From NCBI GenBank assembly GCA_000824845.1, contig CCNC01000046.1, positions 186,001 through 250,000 of the forward strand: a stretch of DNA of 64,000 nt, in the 5' to 3' direction. This DNA comes from Mesorhizobium sp. ORS 3359. Its GTDB lineage: Bacteria > Pseudomonadota > Alphaproteobacteria > Rhizobiales > Rhizobiaceae. The first letter of the stretch is position 1. Every line of letters begins with the position of its first letter. Shown here in pieces: positions 8,196 to 16,172 of this stretch. The translations under genes and the position numbers were made by a program. The notes below the pieces were generated by a model, which was not told where the DNA came from, did no database searches, and saw only the letters and a program-made list of their open reading frames with translations.

Positions 8196-8945
8196 TCACG
8201 CCATGAAGGCCCCGCCATTCACGTGGACGGTCTGGCCGGTGATGTAGCGGGCCGCCGGCCCGCAGAGGTAGCGCACGAGCGAGGCCACTTCTTCCGCCGT
8301 TCCAAGCCGGCCGGCCGGTGGCAGTTTGCCGGCATGATGCGAGGGCTCGCGGCCTTCGCGCACGGTGTCGATCATCCCCGGAGCAACGCAGTTCACCGTG
8401 ATGCCGTCGCCGGCAAGATCATGCGCAAGCGCGCGGGTGAACCCGGACAGACCAGCCTTGGCGGTGACGACATGGGCGCGGCCGCCGGCGCCGGTATGCG
8501 CCGACAGGCCGCCGATATTGACCACCGCCCCGCTTCCGGACCTCCTGAGATGGGGGAGCGCCGCATGGGTGGTCAGGAAGGCGCCATCGAGGATGATCGA
8601 GATCACGTCGCGCCATTCGGCAAAAGTCATATTCGCGAAGGCGGTTTCGCGGCGGACCGCCGCGCTGTTGACGAGTATGTCGATACCGCCGAACTCCCGG
8701 ACGGTGGCGCCGATCAATGCCTCGACGGCATCGGCATCGACGACATTGGCCAGCACGGTCTTGGCCTTGCCGCCGGCGGCCGCGATCTCGTCGACGACCG
8801 ACTGAGCTTCAGCCTGCGAGGTGCGGGCGTTCACGATCACGGCGGCTCCGGCGCGTGCGAGTTCCAGCGCCATGATGCGTCCGATATTGCGGGCTGCCCC
8901 GGTCACGATGGCGACGCGGCCCTCCAATTCCCGTGTGTCGGTCAT
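8196..8945 (-). CDS. Short-chain dehydrogenase/reductase lacking the catalytic tyrosine
   Basis: A 249-residue classical-SDR fold protein. The cofactor loop reads TGAARNIG at 15-22 (Gly to Asn at the second conserved Gly), the NNAG motif reads NSAA at 93-96, Ser148 and Lys163 of the active site are present, but the residue four before the Lys is Val159 rather than Tyr (RAHVVTAK). The C-terminal GQTVHVNGG is typical. An SDR without the Tyr may bind NAD(P) yet use other chemistry or be a non-catalytic partner. Similar HVxxAK variants occur in environmental SDRs as far as I recall. It lies between the GntR gene (46 bp) and MmgE/PrpD gene (67 bp) in one operon, so it likely serves the same pathway. 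Confidence 0.8.
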   Translation of the reverse strand: MTDTRELEGRVAIVTGAARNIGRIMALELARAGAAVIVNARTSQAEAQSVVDEIAAAGGKAKTVLANVVDADAVEALIGATVREFGGIDILVNSAAVRRETAFANMTFAEWRDVISIILDGAFLTTHAALPHLRRSGSGAVVNIGGLSAHTGAGGRAHVVTAKAGLSGFTRALAHDLAGDGITVNCVAPGMIDTVREGREPSHHAGKLPPAGRLGTAEEVASLVRYLCGPAARYITGQTVHVNGGAFMA

Positions 8946-8991
8946 GCGAAGCTTCCCTCGGCGTGGCCGGCATGGCGGCAGTCGGCCCGGT

Positions 8992-9714
8992 TCATACGAC
9001 GTCCCCGGATCCGGCAGCCTGGCCGGCCGGATACCCGGTACCGGCCGGCAGGGTCATGCGGCTCTTGCCGCTCAGCACGTGGAGGAATGCCGCCTCCATG
9101 GCCGCAGCCGCATCGCGTTCCTGCAATGCCTTGACGATGCGGCGATGCTCCACATTGGAGACTTCCAGGCCGCCGCCCTGAAGCAGGGCGCGCTCGCGAA
9201 ACAGATGCAGCTCCTTCACGAGCTCGGAATAAGCTTTGTGCAGCCGAGCGTTTCCGGCGAAGCGCAGGATGGAATCATGGAATTCCAGGTTGAGCGGATA
9301 ATAGAGGTCCAGCGAGTGCATCCGCACCGCCTCTTCCATGCGCTCTAGCAGGCCTTCGAGCTCCGAGAGCTGCGCCACCGTCGCCTTCGTCGCCAGCAGC
9401 CGCGCGGCTGAGGCAAAAAGGCCGGCGCGCACATCATAGAGCTCGGCGGCCTGGTCCTCGTCGATCCTGCGCATGAACACGCCACGGTTCGGAACCAGTT
9501 CGAGCAAGCCCCTTTCGGCGAGCGCCCGGCATACCTCGCGAACGGGGCCACGACTTACAGAGAAGCGGACGGCCAGCGAATTCTCGTTCAGCCTCTCACC
9601 CGGAGCGAATTCGCCCGACAGGACAAGGGTCTCCATCTCGCGCCGAAGCACGCTGGTCAGCGAATGGTTCTGAAGAAATTCCAGTTCTGCTTTCATGAGT
9701 CGGTGATCTACCAT
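8992..9714 (-). CDS. GntR family transcriptional regulator, FCD domain (1)
   Basis: A 240-residue regulator with an N-terminal winged helix-turn-helix (FAPGERLNENSLAVRFSVSRGPVREVCRAL, about residues 36-65) and a C-terminal all-helical FCD ligand domain with the metal-site pattern of this family (DVRAG, LNLEFHDSI, EHRRIV). Such proteins usually repress catabolic genes until an organic acid is bound. The start at 9714 abuts an operator half-site at 9725-9732, so autoregulation is likely. A Met at 9696 is an alternative start. The SDR and MmgE/PrpD genes follow in the same direction. A paralogue is at 15232; which of the two reads the shared operator is unknown. Confidence 0.88.
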   Translation of the reverse strand: MVDHRLMKAELEFLQNHSLTSVLRREMETLVLSGEFAPGERLNENSLAVRFSVSRGPVREVCRALAERGLLELVPNRGVFMRRIDEDQAAELYDVRAGLFASAARLLATKATVAQLSELEGLLERMEEAVRMHSLDLYYPLNLEFHDSILRFAGNARLHKAYSELVKELHLFRERALLQGGGLEVSNVEHRRIVKALQERDAAAAMEAAFLHVLSGKSRMTLPAGTGYPAGQAAGSGDVV

Positions 9715-9724
9715 TTACTGAAAA

Positions 9725-9732
9725 CTGTCAAC
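9725..9732. promoter_or_regulatory. Putative GntR/FCD operator B (half-site)
   Basis: GTTGACAG on the minus strand, preceded there by TGTATTCT. It is the same half-site as in operators A and D but I do not find the second GTC(A/G)AC half at the 8-base spacing. It lies 10 bp upstream of the gntR start and about 60 bp upstream of the chrA pair, so it can serve both divergent units. Confidence 0.5.
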
Positions 9733-9794
9733 AGAATACACTTCTGTCCGCCAAAGGCATTCCCCAGCGACTGACAGGAAAGATCAAGAGTTTC

Positions 9795-10373
9795 ATGCTT
9801 CGAAAAGACGCTCACGTGGCGACGGATGCATCCGCGCCTCCACCAAGTCTCCTCGACCTGGGCCTGGCCTTCACCAAGCTCGGCATCACCAGCATTGGCG
9901 GCGGGGTGAACGGTATGATGCACACCGAATTCGTGACGAACCGTGGCTGGTTCACCGACAGGCAGTTCCTGTCCGGGCTCGCGCTCGCTCAGTCCTTGCC
10001 CGGCGTCAATGTCGCAAACCTGGCGCTGTGGCTCGGATATCAGCTCAGAGGGTCTGTCGGCGCCCTGGTGGCGCTGGGCGCGGTGGTGCTGCCCCCCGCC
10101 TTCGCGATCCTCCTGATAGGGAACCTGGTGCTGAGGCTGAGCGCCGATCCCGTGATCGGGGCGCTGCTCGCGGGCCTTGCCGTCGCGGCGACAGGGCTAT
10201 CGCTTTCGGTCGGTTATCTCGCCATGCGCTATGCGTGCATCGACGTCGTCTCCGCGATCCTGTTTGGATGCACGCTGATCGGCGTGACGGCCTTCCATTT
10301 TTCCGCTCTCGCGGTCGTTGCAGCGCTCGCGCCCATCGGCGTTGCCTACGGCTTTCTGAGAACCCGGCATTGA
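9795..10373 (+). CDS. ChrA-type chromate transporter family protein, first half
   Basis: A 192-residue CHR-domain protein. Family marks are GITSIGGGVNGMMHTEFV near residues 30-47, LALAQSLPGVNVANLALWLGY near 62-82, and several hydrophobic helices. Short CHR proteins work in pairs; the partner gene overlaps its stop codon. The family moves chromate or sulfate outward, but many CHR pairs in catabolic clusters have no known substrate, and here the gene shares a divergent promoter with a GntR-controlled operon, so export or import of an organic anion is possible. The ATG at 9795 is used; an in-frame GTG a few codons later is an alternative. Confidence 0.8.
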   Translation: MLRKDAHVATDASAPPPSLLDLGLAFTKLGITSIGGGVNGMMHTEFVTNRGWFTDRQFLSGLALAQSLPGVNVANLALWLGYQLRGSVGALVALGAVVLPPAFAILLIGNLVLRLSADPVIGALLAGLAVAATGLSLSVGYLAMRYACIDVVSAILFGCTLIGVTAFHFSALAVVAALAPIGVAYGFLRTRH

Positions 10374-10909
10374 AAGACGATAATCTCCTCGTCAGCCTGT
10401 TTGTCGTCTTTGCGCCCTTGTCCTTGATGGCCATCGGCGGCGGTTCCTCAATTCTGGGAGAACTGCAGCACAGCGTTGTCGACGGCCGGCACTGGCTGAC
10501 CAACAAGGCGTTCCTCGACATGTTTGCCATCTCCCGTGTTGCGCCGGGACCGGGAACCCTGATCGTCACGTTGATGGGGTGGCATCTTGCCGGTTGGGCC
10601 GGCGCGATCGTCGCGACGATCGCGATCTTCGCGCCGTCGTCGCTGCTCGTGGTCGTGATCGCGCATTTCTGGCACAGCCGTCCCAATGCAGCATGGCAAG
10701 GAGCGATGGTCTATGGTCTGGCGCCACTTGCGGCGGGACTGGTCCTGTCGAGCGCCATCACTCTCCTGAGCAATGCGCGTGGTGGGTGGGTCGCCTGGAG
10801 CGTCGCGGTTGGTATCGGTGTCGCGGCAAGGAAGGTCAAATTGGGGCCGCTGACGCTGATGATCATCGGGTCCTTCGCTTTTTGCGGGTTACTGATGGCT
10901 GCCGGGTAG
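10370..10909 (+). CDS. ChrA-type chromate transporter family protein, second half
   Basis: A 179-residue CHR-domain protein starting at TTG 10370, which overlaps the stop codon of the upstream half by four bases (TTGA). Start choice follows from this coupling and from the sequence LKDDNLLVSLFVVFAPLSLMAIGGG, which is the normal start of a CHR domain. It has the second CHR signature MFAISRVAPGPGTLIVTLMGWHLAGW and about six hydrophobic segments. It should form a heterodimer with the preceding protein in the inner membrane. The two together equal one long-chain ChrA. Confidence 0.8.
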   Translation: MKDDNLLVSLFVVFAPLSLMAIGGGSSILGELQHSVVDGRHWLTNKAFLDMFAISRVAPGPGTLIVTLMGWHLAGWAGAIVATIAIFAPSSLLVVVIAHFWHSRPNAAWQGAMVYGLAPLAAGLVLSSAITLLSNARGGWVAWSVAVGIGVAARKVKLGPLTLMIIGSFAFCGLLMAAG

Positions 10910-10960
10910 AAATTCGGTTCCCCGGCCGACGTGGTCACGCAAGGGTGTTTCGTGAAGATA

Positions 10961-10981
10961 GTCGTCAGTTAATTGTTGACA
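10961..10981. promoter_or_regulatory. Putative GntR/FCD operator C
   Basis: GTCGTC (10961-10966), eight AT-rich bases, GTTGAC (10975-10980) followed by A. The core AATTGT-TG-ACAATT at 10971-10984 is a palindrome with a two-base centre. It lies about 75 bp upstream of the ABC transporter ATPase start at 11054 and matches operators A and D in spacing. Confidence 0.6.
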
Positions 10982-11053
10982 ATTGACAGAATTAGGCGAA
11001 ACGTTAGCGAAGAGGCACAGGCGGCACCGCTTGTGGGACGTTCGGGAGGACCC

Positions 11054-12121
11054 ATGGCCTTTGTAGAACTCGACAAGCTGACCAAGCGCTACGGCCAGTT
11101 GACGGTCGTCAAAGAGGTCGACCTGGCGATAGAGAAAGGCAAGCTGGTCTGTCTGCTTGGCCCATCCGGCTGCGGCAAAACCACGACACTGCGCCTCGTA
11201 GCGGGATTCGTTCAGCCGTCGGATGGCCAGATCCGCGTCGGCGGTCGCGTCGTATCGTCTCCGAAAGCCAGCGAGCCGCCGGAGGCGCGCAATATGTCGA
11301 TGATCTTCCAGAGCTATGCGCTCTGGCCCCATATGACGGTATTCGAGAATGTTGCGTACGGTTTGCGACTGCGTCGCCTGGGCAAGGCCGATATTCAGAC
11401 GAAGGCGAGCCGCATTCTGCAGGCGACCAAGCTCGAGAGCCTGGCCGAGCGCTATCCCGGCGAGTTGTCCGGCGGCCAACAGCAGCGTGTTTCCCTGGCG
11501 AGGGCGCTTGTCATAGAGCCGGAGACACTTCTGCTGGACGAGCCGCTTTCCAACCTCGATGCAAACCTTCGGGAGGAGATGCGGTTCGAAATCCGCCGGC
11601 TGCACGACGAGTTCCGCTACACGACCGTTTATGTCACCCACGACCAGACCGAAGCGATGACTGCTGCAGATGTCATCGTGGTGATGAACCAGGGCAATGT
11701 CGAACAGGCCGGTTCTCCCGAGGACATCTACGAACGTCCGCGCTCGGAGTTCGTCGCGCAGTTCATCGGCGGTGCCAACATCTTCAAGGGAAAGCGGGTC
11801 GGGACAGACACGGTCGATTGCGGCAACGGACTGGTGCTCCGGTGTGGCAGCGGCGACTACGCCGCCAGCGGCCAGATGGCGGTCTCCGTGCGGCACCACG
11901 ACTTGCATCTCACGAACGAGAAGCCGAGCGGCGATCTGGCCAACTGGACGTCCGGAAAGGTCCTTCGTCAGGTCTATCTCGGCTCCCACCGCGATTATCT
12001 AGTCAGTCTATCAGGTGGCGAAACCGTGCGGGCGATCGCGCCCGTCAACGTCGCGATCCCGGAAAACCAGCAAGTTTGGCTTCATTGCCCACCTGATCGC
12101 TGCCGGGCGCTCGCGCATTAA
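11054..12121 (+). CDS. ABC transporter ATP-binding protein (putrescine/iron/spermidine class)
   Basis: A 355-residue ATPase with Walker A GPSGCGKTT (about residues 38-46), Q-loop IFQSYALWPHM, signature LSGGQQQRVSLARAL, Walker B LLLDEPLSNLD and a C-terminal TOBE region (about 280-355). The start at 11054 has a GGGAGGA ribosome site. It energises the importer formed with the binding protein and two-domain permease that follow directly. The transporter lies in the middle of the acid-catabolism cluster and downstream of operator C, so its solute is more likely the pathway substrate than iron. Confidence 0.9.
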   Translation: MAFVELDKLTKRYGQLTVVKEVDLAIEKGKLVCLLGPSGCGKTTTLRLVAGFVQPSDGQIRVGGRVVSSPKASEPPEARNMSMIFQSYALWPHMTVFENVAYGLRLRRLGKADIQTKASRILQATKLESLAERYPGELSGGQQQRVSLARALVIEPETLLLDEPLSNLDANLREEMRFEIRRLHDEFRYTTVYVTHDQTEAMTAADVIVVMNQGNVEQAGSPEDIYERPRSEFVAQFIGGANIFKGKRVGTDTVDCGNGLVLRCGSGDYAASGQMAVSVRHHDLHLTNEKPSGDLANWTSGKVLRQVYLGSHRDYLVSLSGGETVRAIAPVNVAIPENQQVWLHCPPDRCRALAH

Positions 12122-12132
12122 GGGAGAGAGAC

Positions 12133-13179
12133 ATGTCCAACACGAACGTCGCAGCAGGCGCGCTTCTGGCGGCCTTGACATGGAGTCAGATAGCCTGGGC
12201 AGCCCCGCCCGAGCCCTACAAGGTCACGGACGAGCTCGTCGCCGCGGCGACCAAGGAGGGGGCGGTCGTGTACTACACCTCGACCGACGTGCAGGTTGCC
12301 GAGAAACTGGGTGCCGCATTCGAGGCGCATTATCCGGGTATCAAGGTCCAGGTCGAGAGGGCCGGTTCCGAGCGTGTCTTTCAACGCATTGGCCAGGAAT
12401 ACTCGAGCGGCATCCACAACGCCGATGTCATCGAGACTTCCGATGCATCCCACTTCCTGACGTTCAAGGATCAGAACTGGCTGACGCCGGCCGTTCCGGA
12501 GGACGTTGCCAAGATGTGGCCGGAAAGGGATCGCGATCCGGATGGCCTCTACGCAGCGTTTCGTGCCACGCTGACTGTCATTGCCTACCGGACCGACATG
12601 GTGAAGGAACAGGACGCGCCGAAGACCTGGACCGATCTGCTCGACCCCAAATACAAGGACAAGCTGGTGAAGTCGCATCCCGGTTACAGCGGCAACGTGA
12701 TGACCGCCACCTATGCGCTTAGTCAGCTTCTGGGGTGGGACTATTTCGAGAAACTGGGCAAGCAGGGCGTGATGCAGGTGCAGTCCTCGACGGAGCCGCC
12801 GAAGGTCCTTGCCCAGGGCGAGCGTCCGATCCAGGCGGACGGCAATGAATACAACGTCTTCATCCTCCAGGACAAAGGCGTGCCGATCAAGGCAGTCTAT
12901 CCGCCGGAGGGAACCTCCATCGCCTATGGCAACGCCGCGATCCTGGCCTACGCCCCTCATCCGAACGCCGCCAAATTATTCTATTCCTTCATGTTCTCGC
13001 AGGAAGCGCAGCAATTGAACGATGATTTCGGCGGCTTGCGTTCGGTTCGGCCGGACGTGAAGGAAAAATCCAACCGGACTCCGCTCTCGCAGATCAAGCT
13101 GCTTGAATCCGATCCGGCAAACGTTCGCGATGCGATCGAAGAGATCAAGCAGAAATACGAAGAGTATTTCGGCACTTGA
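12133..13179 (+). CDS. ABC transporter substrate-binding protein (FbpA/PotD-like class)
   Basis: A 348-residue binding protein. A signal peptide ends near residue 24 (SQIAWA before APPEPYK). The mature part has EGAVVYYTSTD, a hallmark of the iron-type binding protein family, and the domain-closing AHPNAAKLFYSFMFSQEAQ near the C-terminus. I do not see the tandem Tyr ligand pair that ferric binding proteins carry in the C-terminal half, so iron is doubtful; relatives bind organic acids, phosphonates or polyamines. It starts 11 bp after the ATPase gene, with a GGGAGAG ribosome site. Confidence 0.85.
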   Translation: MSNTNVAAGALLAALTWSQIAWAAPPEPYKVTDELVAAATKEGAVVYYTSTDVQVAEKLGAAFEAHYPGIKVQVERAGSERVFQRIGQEYSSGIHNADVIETSDASHFLTFKDQNWLTPAVPEDVAKMWPERDRDPDGLYAAFRATLTVIAYRTDMVKEQDAPKTWTDLLDPKYKDKLVKSHPGYSGNVMTATYALSQLLGWDYFEKLGKQGVMQVQSSTEPPKVLAQGERPIQADGNEYNVFILQDKGVPIKAVYPPEGTSIAYGNAAILAYAPHPNAAKLFYSFMFSQEAQQLNDDFGGLRSVRPDVKEKSNRTPLSQIKLLESDPANVRDAIEEIKQKYEEYFGT

Positions 13180-13257
13180 GACACTGCTCGGCGCCGCCTC
13201 CGAACCGGCGCCGATCTGACCCGGCGATGTCGCCTCGGGCGGTATCGCGATCGGACC

Positions 13258-15030
13258 ATGGCGCATTCCGTCGACACAGATCAGCTCATGGGTGACAAAG
13301 TGACCACCGCTGCATTGTCCGCCGATTCCACCGCCAGACGGCACGTCGGCAGGCTCGATTTGTCGACGCCGCTTTTCCTGCTGCTGGCGACAGTTCTGTG
13401 CGTGCTGGTTTTGCTGCCGCTGTTCTGGCTGGGCTACTACAGCCTCACTACCAAGTCGGGATCGCCGACCCTGGCGAATTTCGTCCGCCTCTTCAACGAC
13501 GCGACCATTCGCCGGGCCTTCCTCATCGCGCTCAGCATGGCGCTTTCCGTCGGCCTGTTCTCTTGCCTCGTCGCCACGCCGCTGGCGTGGCTTGTCGCGC
13601 GCACCGACATGCCGGGACAACGTTTTGTGCGCAGTCTGGTCACCGCCTCCTTCGTCACGCCGCCGTTCCTCGGCGCCATTGCCTGGGCGATGCTGGCCGC
13701 ACCCAACAGCGGTATTCTCAACAACATCTATCGGTGGGCCTTTGGCCTCGACCAGTCGCAGGCCCTGTTCAATATCTATACCTTCACGGGGCTGGTCTTC
13801 GCGGTCACCTGTTATTCGTTCCCCTTCGTCTTCACGCTCGTTGCGAATGCCTTCGACAAGGTGCCATCCGACTTGGAGGAAGCCTCCGCAATCCTGGGCG
13901 GCAAGCCTGGCACTACGTTGCGGCGGGTTACGCTGCCCATGGTGCTGCCGGCGATGCTCGCGGGCTCGCTCGTTGCTATCGTCCAGGCTTTTACTATGTT
14001 CGGTTCACCGGCGATCCTTGCGCTGCCGGCAGGCTTTCATGTCATCACCACCAAGATCTGGAGCTTCTTCCAGTTCCCGCCGAAGCTCGATCTCGCCGCC
14101 GCCAGTGCGGTGCCTTTGTTGATTGTCACCATGCTCCTCTTGTGGGGGCAGAGATGGCTGCTCGGACGTCGTGGATATACAGTGCTGGGCGGCAAGAGCG
14201 GCACGCCCCGGCGTGTTAAGCTCGGGAATTGGAAATGGCTGGCAGGCGCTTACGTGCTCCTGATCCTGTGCGTGACGATCCTGTTTCCGTATCTGGCGCT
14301 GCTCAAGGTGGCCCTGACGCACAATATCTCAGAGCCGCTTAGCTGGAACTCGCTCACCCTCCATAACTTCCACTTCGTGCTGTTCGAATTCTCAAGCACC
14401 CGTCTCGCCATCTGGAACACCTTGATCCTTGGGCTGTCGACGGCAACGATCGCGACCGGCATAGCGCTGGTCGTCGCCTACCTCGTTGCGCGCCGCGCCG
14501 CGCCGGGTGCCGCCTTCCTGGGCGTGCTTGCGACGGCGCCGATCGCCATTCCGGGAATCGTGCTCGGCGTCGGGCTTTTCCTCGCTTACGCCAATCCGAC
14601 GTTCGGGCTCTATGGCACGTTGTGGATCCTGCTCATCGCCTTCCTGACGATCGAGCTTCCGGCGGGATATCAGCAGTTGTCATCCGCCTTCCATGGCGTG
14701 CATCCGGAGTTGGAAGAGGCCAGCCGTATTCTCGGCGCAACCCGCCTGAAGACTCTTTGGCAGATCACGGCGCCATTGTTGCGCACCAGCCTGATCGCGG
14801 CGTGGTGCTTCGTCTTCATCGGCACCATTCGGGAGTTGTCGGCGACAGTCCTCTTGACGACGGCGCAGACCAAGCTCGTCTCCGTCATCATCTACGACCT
14901 CAATGAAAGCGGCGACTACGGAGCCATCGCGGTGCTCGGCCTATTGCTGTTGGTCGTCTCGTTCACCGTCGTCTTTATCGCCAATCGGGTTCCGGTTCTT
15001 GGCGGAGCCCCGCCAAGGAGCGGCGGTTGA
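13258..15030 (+). CDS. ABC transporter permease, two-domain (FbpB class)
   Basis: A 590-residue inner-membrane protein with about 12 hydrophobic segments, made of two BPD-type permease domains in one chain, which is normal for the FbpB class. Both EAA loops are visible: EASAILGGKPGTTLRRVTLP near residue 210 and EASRILGATRLKTLWQITAP near residue 485. It provides the whole channel, so only one permease gene is needed with the ATPase and binding protein upstream. The ATG at 13258 gives a polar N-terminus of about 40 residues; the Met at 13288 is an alternative. A 200-bp gap separates it from the second GntR gene. Confidence 0.88.
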   Translation: MAHSVDTDQLMGDKVTTAALSADSTARRHVGRLDLSTPLFLLLATVLCVLVLLPLFWLGYYSLTTKSGSPTLANFVRLFNDATIRRAFLIALSMALSVGLFSCLVATPLAWLVARTDMPGQRFVRSLVTASFVTPPFLGAIAWAMLAAPNSGILNNIYRWAFGLDQSQALFNIYTFTGLVFAVTCYSFPFVFTLVANAFDKVPSDLEEASAILGGKPGTTLRRVTLPMVLPAMLAGSLVAIVQAFTMFGSPAILALPAGFHVITTKIWSFFQFPPKLDLAAASAVPLLIVTMLLLWGQRWLLGRRGYTVLGGKSGTPRRVKLGNWKWLAGAYVLLILCVTILFPYLALLKVALTHNISEPLSWNSLTLHNFHFVLFEFSSTRLAIWNTLILGLSTATIATGIALVVAYLVARRAAPGAAFLGVLATAPIAIPGIVLGVGLFLAYANPTFGLYGTLWILLIAFLTIELPAGYQQLSSAFHGVHPELEEASRILGATRLKTLWQITAPLLRTSLIAAWCFVFIGTIRELSATVLLTTAQTKLVSVIIYDLNESGDYGAIAVLGLLLLVVSFTVVFIANRVPVLGGAPPRSGG

Positions 15031-15231
15031 CGCGGATGCGCGCTCTGATTCCACAGCATTTGTCGGCGTTTTGCTTGACAAGAGGAAGCATGTCTCGGTC
15101 ATGGTCTTGGGTCGATGCCGCCGGCATCCCAATTCGACGAAGGAGATCAACCGTGGATGGTGCGCAGGCAAAGCGTTCGCGGCCGGGAGCAAGCGGTGTT
15201 ATCCATGAAGCATTGAACGGAATTCGTGCCC

Positions 15232-15939
15232 ATGGCTAACGAAACCGAGAATCTGTCGGGATTTTCGCCCATTGACTTCTTGCGCACGCGCTCGCTCGCC
15301 AATGTCGTGCAACACGAAATAGAGCGGATGATCGTCGAGGGGGAATTCACACCCAACGAGAGGATCAACGAGAACGCGCTCGCCCAGCAACTCAAGGTCA
15401 GCCGGGGACCGATCCGCGAGGCGTGCAGCGCGCTGGCGGCGCTGGGGCTCATCCAGGTGATCCCTAACCGCGGGTTCTTCGTGCGCGAGCTCAGCGAGGA
15501 AGAGGCCCTCGATGTCTCGGAGGCACGCGCCTGCATCTTCGCCTGCATGACCATGAAAGTCGCGGAGAGGATCACCGACCCCGAGATTGCCAGGTTGCGC
15601 GGGCTCGTCGACCGCATGGACGAATTGGCGAAAACCGGCGAGGTGAGTCAGTATTATCCCGTCAACCTGGAGTTCCATTCCGAGCTGGCGAGGATGTGCG
15701 GCAGCGCTCGCCTCGCGCAAATCTATCTGGGCCTTGCCCGTGAACTCCATATCCAGCGCTATCGAGCGCTGGCCAGCGGCGACGTGCTCGACATATCGAA
15801 CCGCGAGCACCGGGCCATAGTGGACGCCGTTGCCGCCCGCGACCCGCAGCAGGCCTTTGCAGCCGGGCGCGCGCACATCGTCAATGGCACCTCGCGGACG
15901 CGCCGGGCTGCCGTGGCTTTGCGGCACTCGTCCGACTGA
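15232..15939 (+). CDS. GntR family transcriptional regulator, FCD domain (2)
   Basis: A 235-residue FCD-type GntR protein. The winged helix region reads FTPNERINENALAQQLKVSRGPIREACSAL; the C-terminal domain carries the FCD pattern (EARACIF, VNLEFHSELARM, NREHRAIVDAV). It clearly resembles the regulator at 8992-9714 over both domains. The frame also opens at a GTG six bases earlier. The gene follows the ABC transporter and precedes the second MmgE/PrpD operon, so it belongs to the same catabolic cluster. I see no good copy of the shared operator directly upstream of it; it may be co-transcribed with the transporter. Confidence 0.88.
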   Translation: MANETENLSGFSPIDFLRTRSLANVVQHEIERMIVEGEFTPNERINENALAQQLKVSRGPIREACSALAALGLIQVIPNRGFFVRELSEEEALDVSEARACIFACMTMKVAERITDPEIARLRGLVDRMDELAKTGEVSQYYPVNLEFHSELARMCGSARLAQIYLGLARELHIQRYRALASGDVLDISNREHRAIVDAVAARDPQQAFAAGRAHIVNGTSRTRRAAVALRHSSD

Positions 15940-16038
15940 CCACCAAGACGCGTGCGTCTAACTGATTGAAAATCTCCGGGAAAAGCCTGGCCGCCTCCAT
16001 GCGCCTTTTTCCGACGATGAATCTTGCTAGTCCCTGTT

Positions 16039-16060
16039 GTCGACAAAAAATTGTTGACAG
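16039..16060. promoter_or_regulatory. Putative GntR/FCD operator D
   Basis: GTCGAC (16039-16044), spacer AAAAAATT, GTTGACAG (16053-16060). It has the same half-sites and the same 8-base spacing as operators A and C. It lies about 110 bp upstream of the second MmgE/PrpD gene, the first gene of a three-gene operon. Confidence 0.6.
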
Positions 16061-16172
16061 TTTACCAAAAGTCCCTTCTTACTTCTTTCGCATCACAGGC
16101 TCCTGGCCATGGAGTGGAGCGTCGGCTCGCGTCCGGTTCGAGGCATGGCAGGATCGACGGAGAGGATTGTCA

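Noticed and set aside
12133..15030. Iron(III) transporter call for the 11-15 kb ABC system
   Set aside because: The family is similar, but the Tyr pair typical of ferric binding is not seen and the context is organic-acid catabolism, so only a class-level name was given.
15061..15080. Possible extra operator (GTCGGC then TTGACA) before the second GntR gene
   Set aside because: The spacing is one to two bases off the A, C and D sites and the half-site differs; too weak to call.
15153..15240. 28-codon frame with GTG start and good ribosome site before the second GntR gene
   Set aside because: It may be a leader, but there is no motif and the start site could equally serve nothing; kept out of the list.
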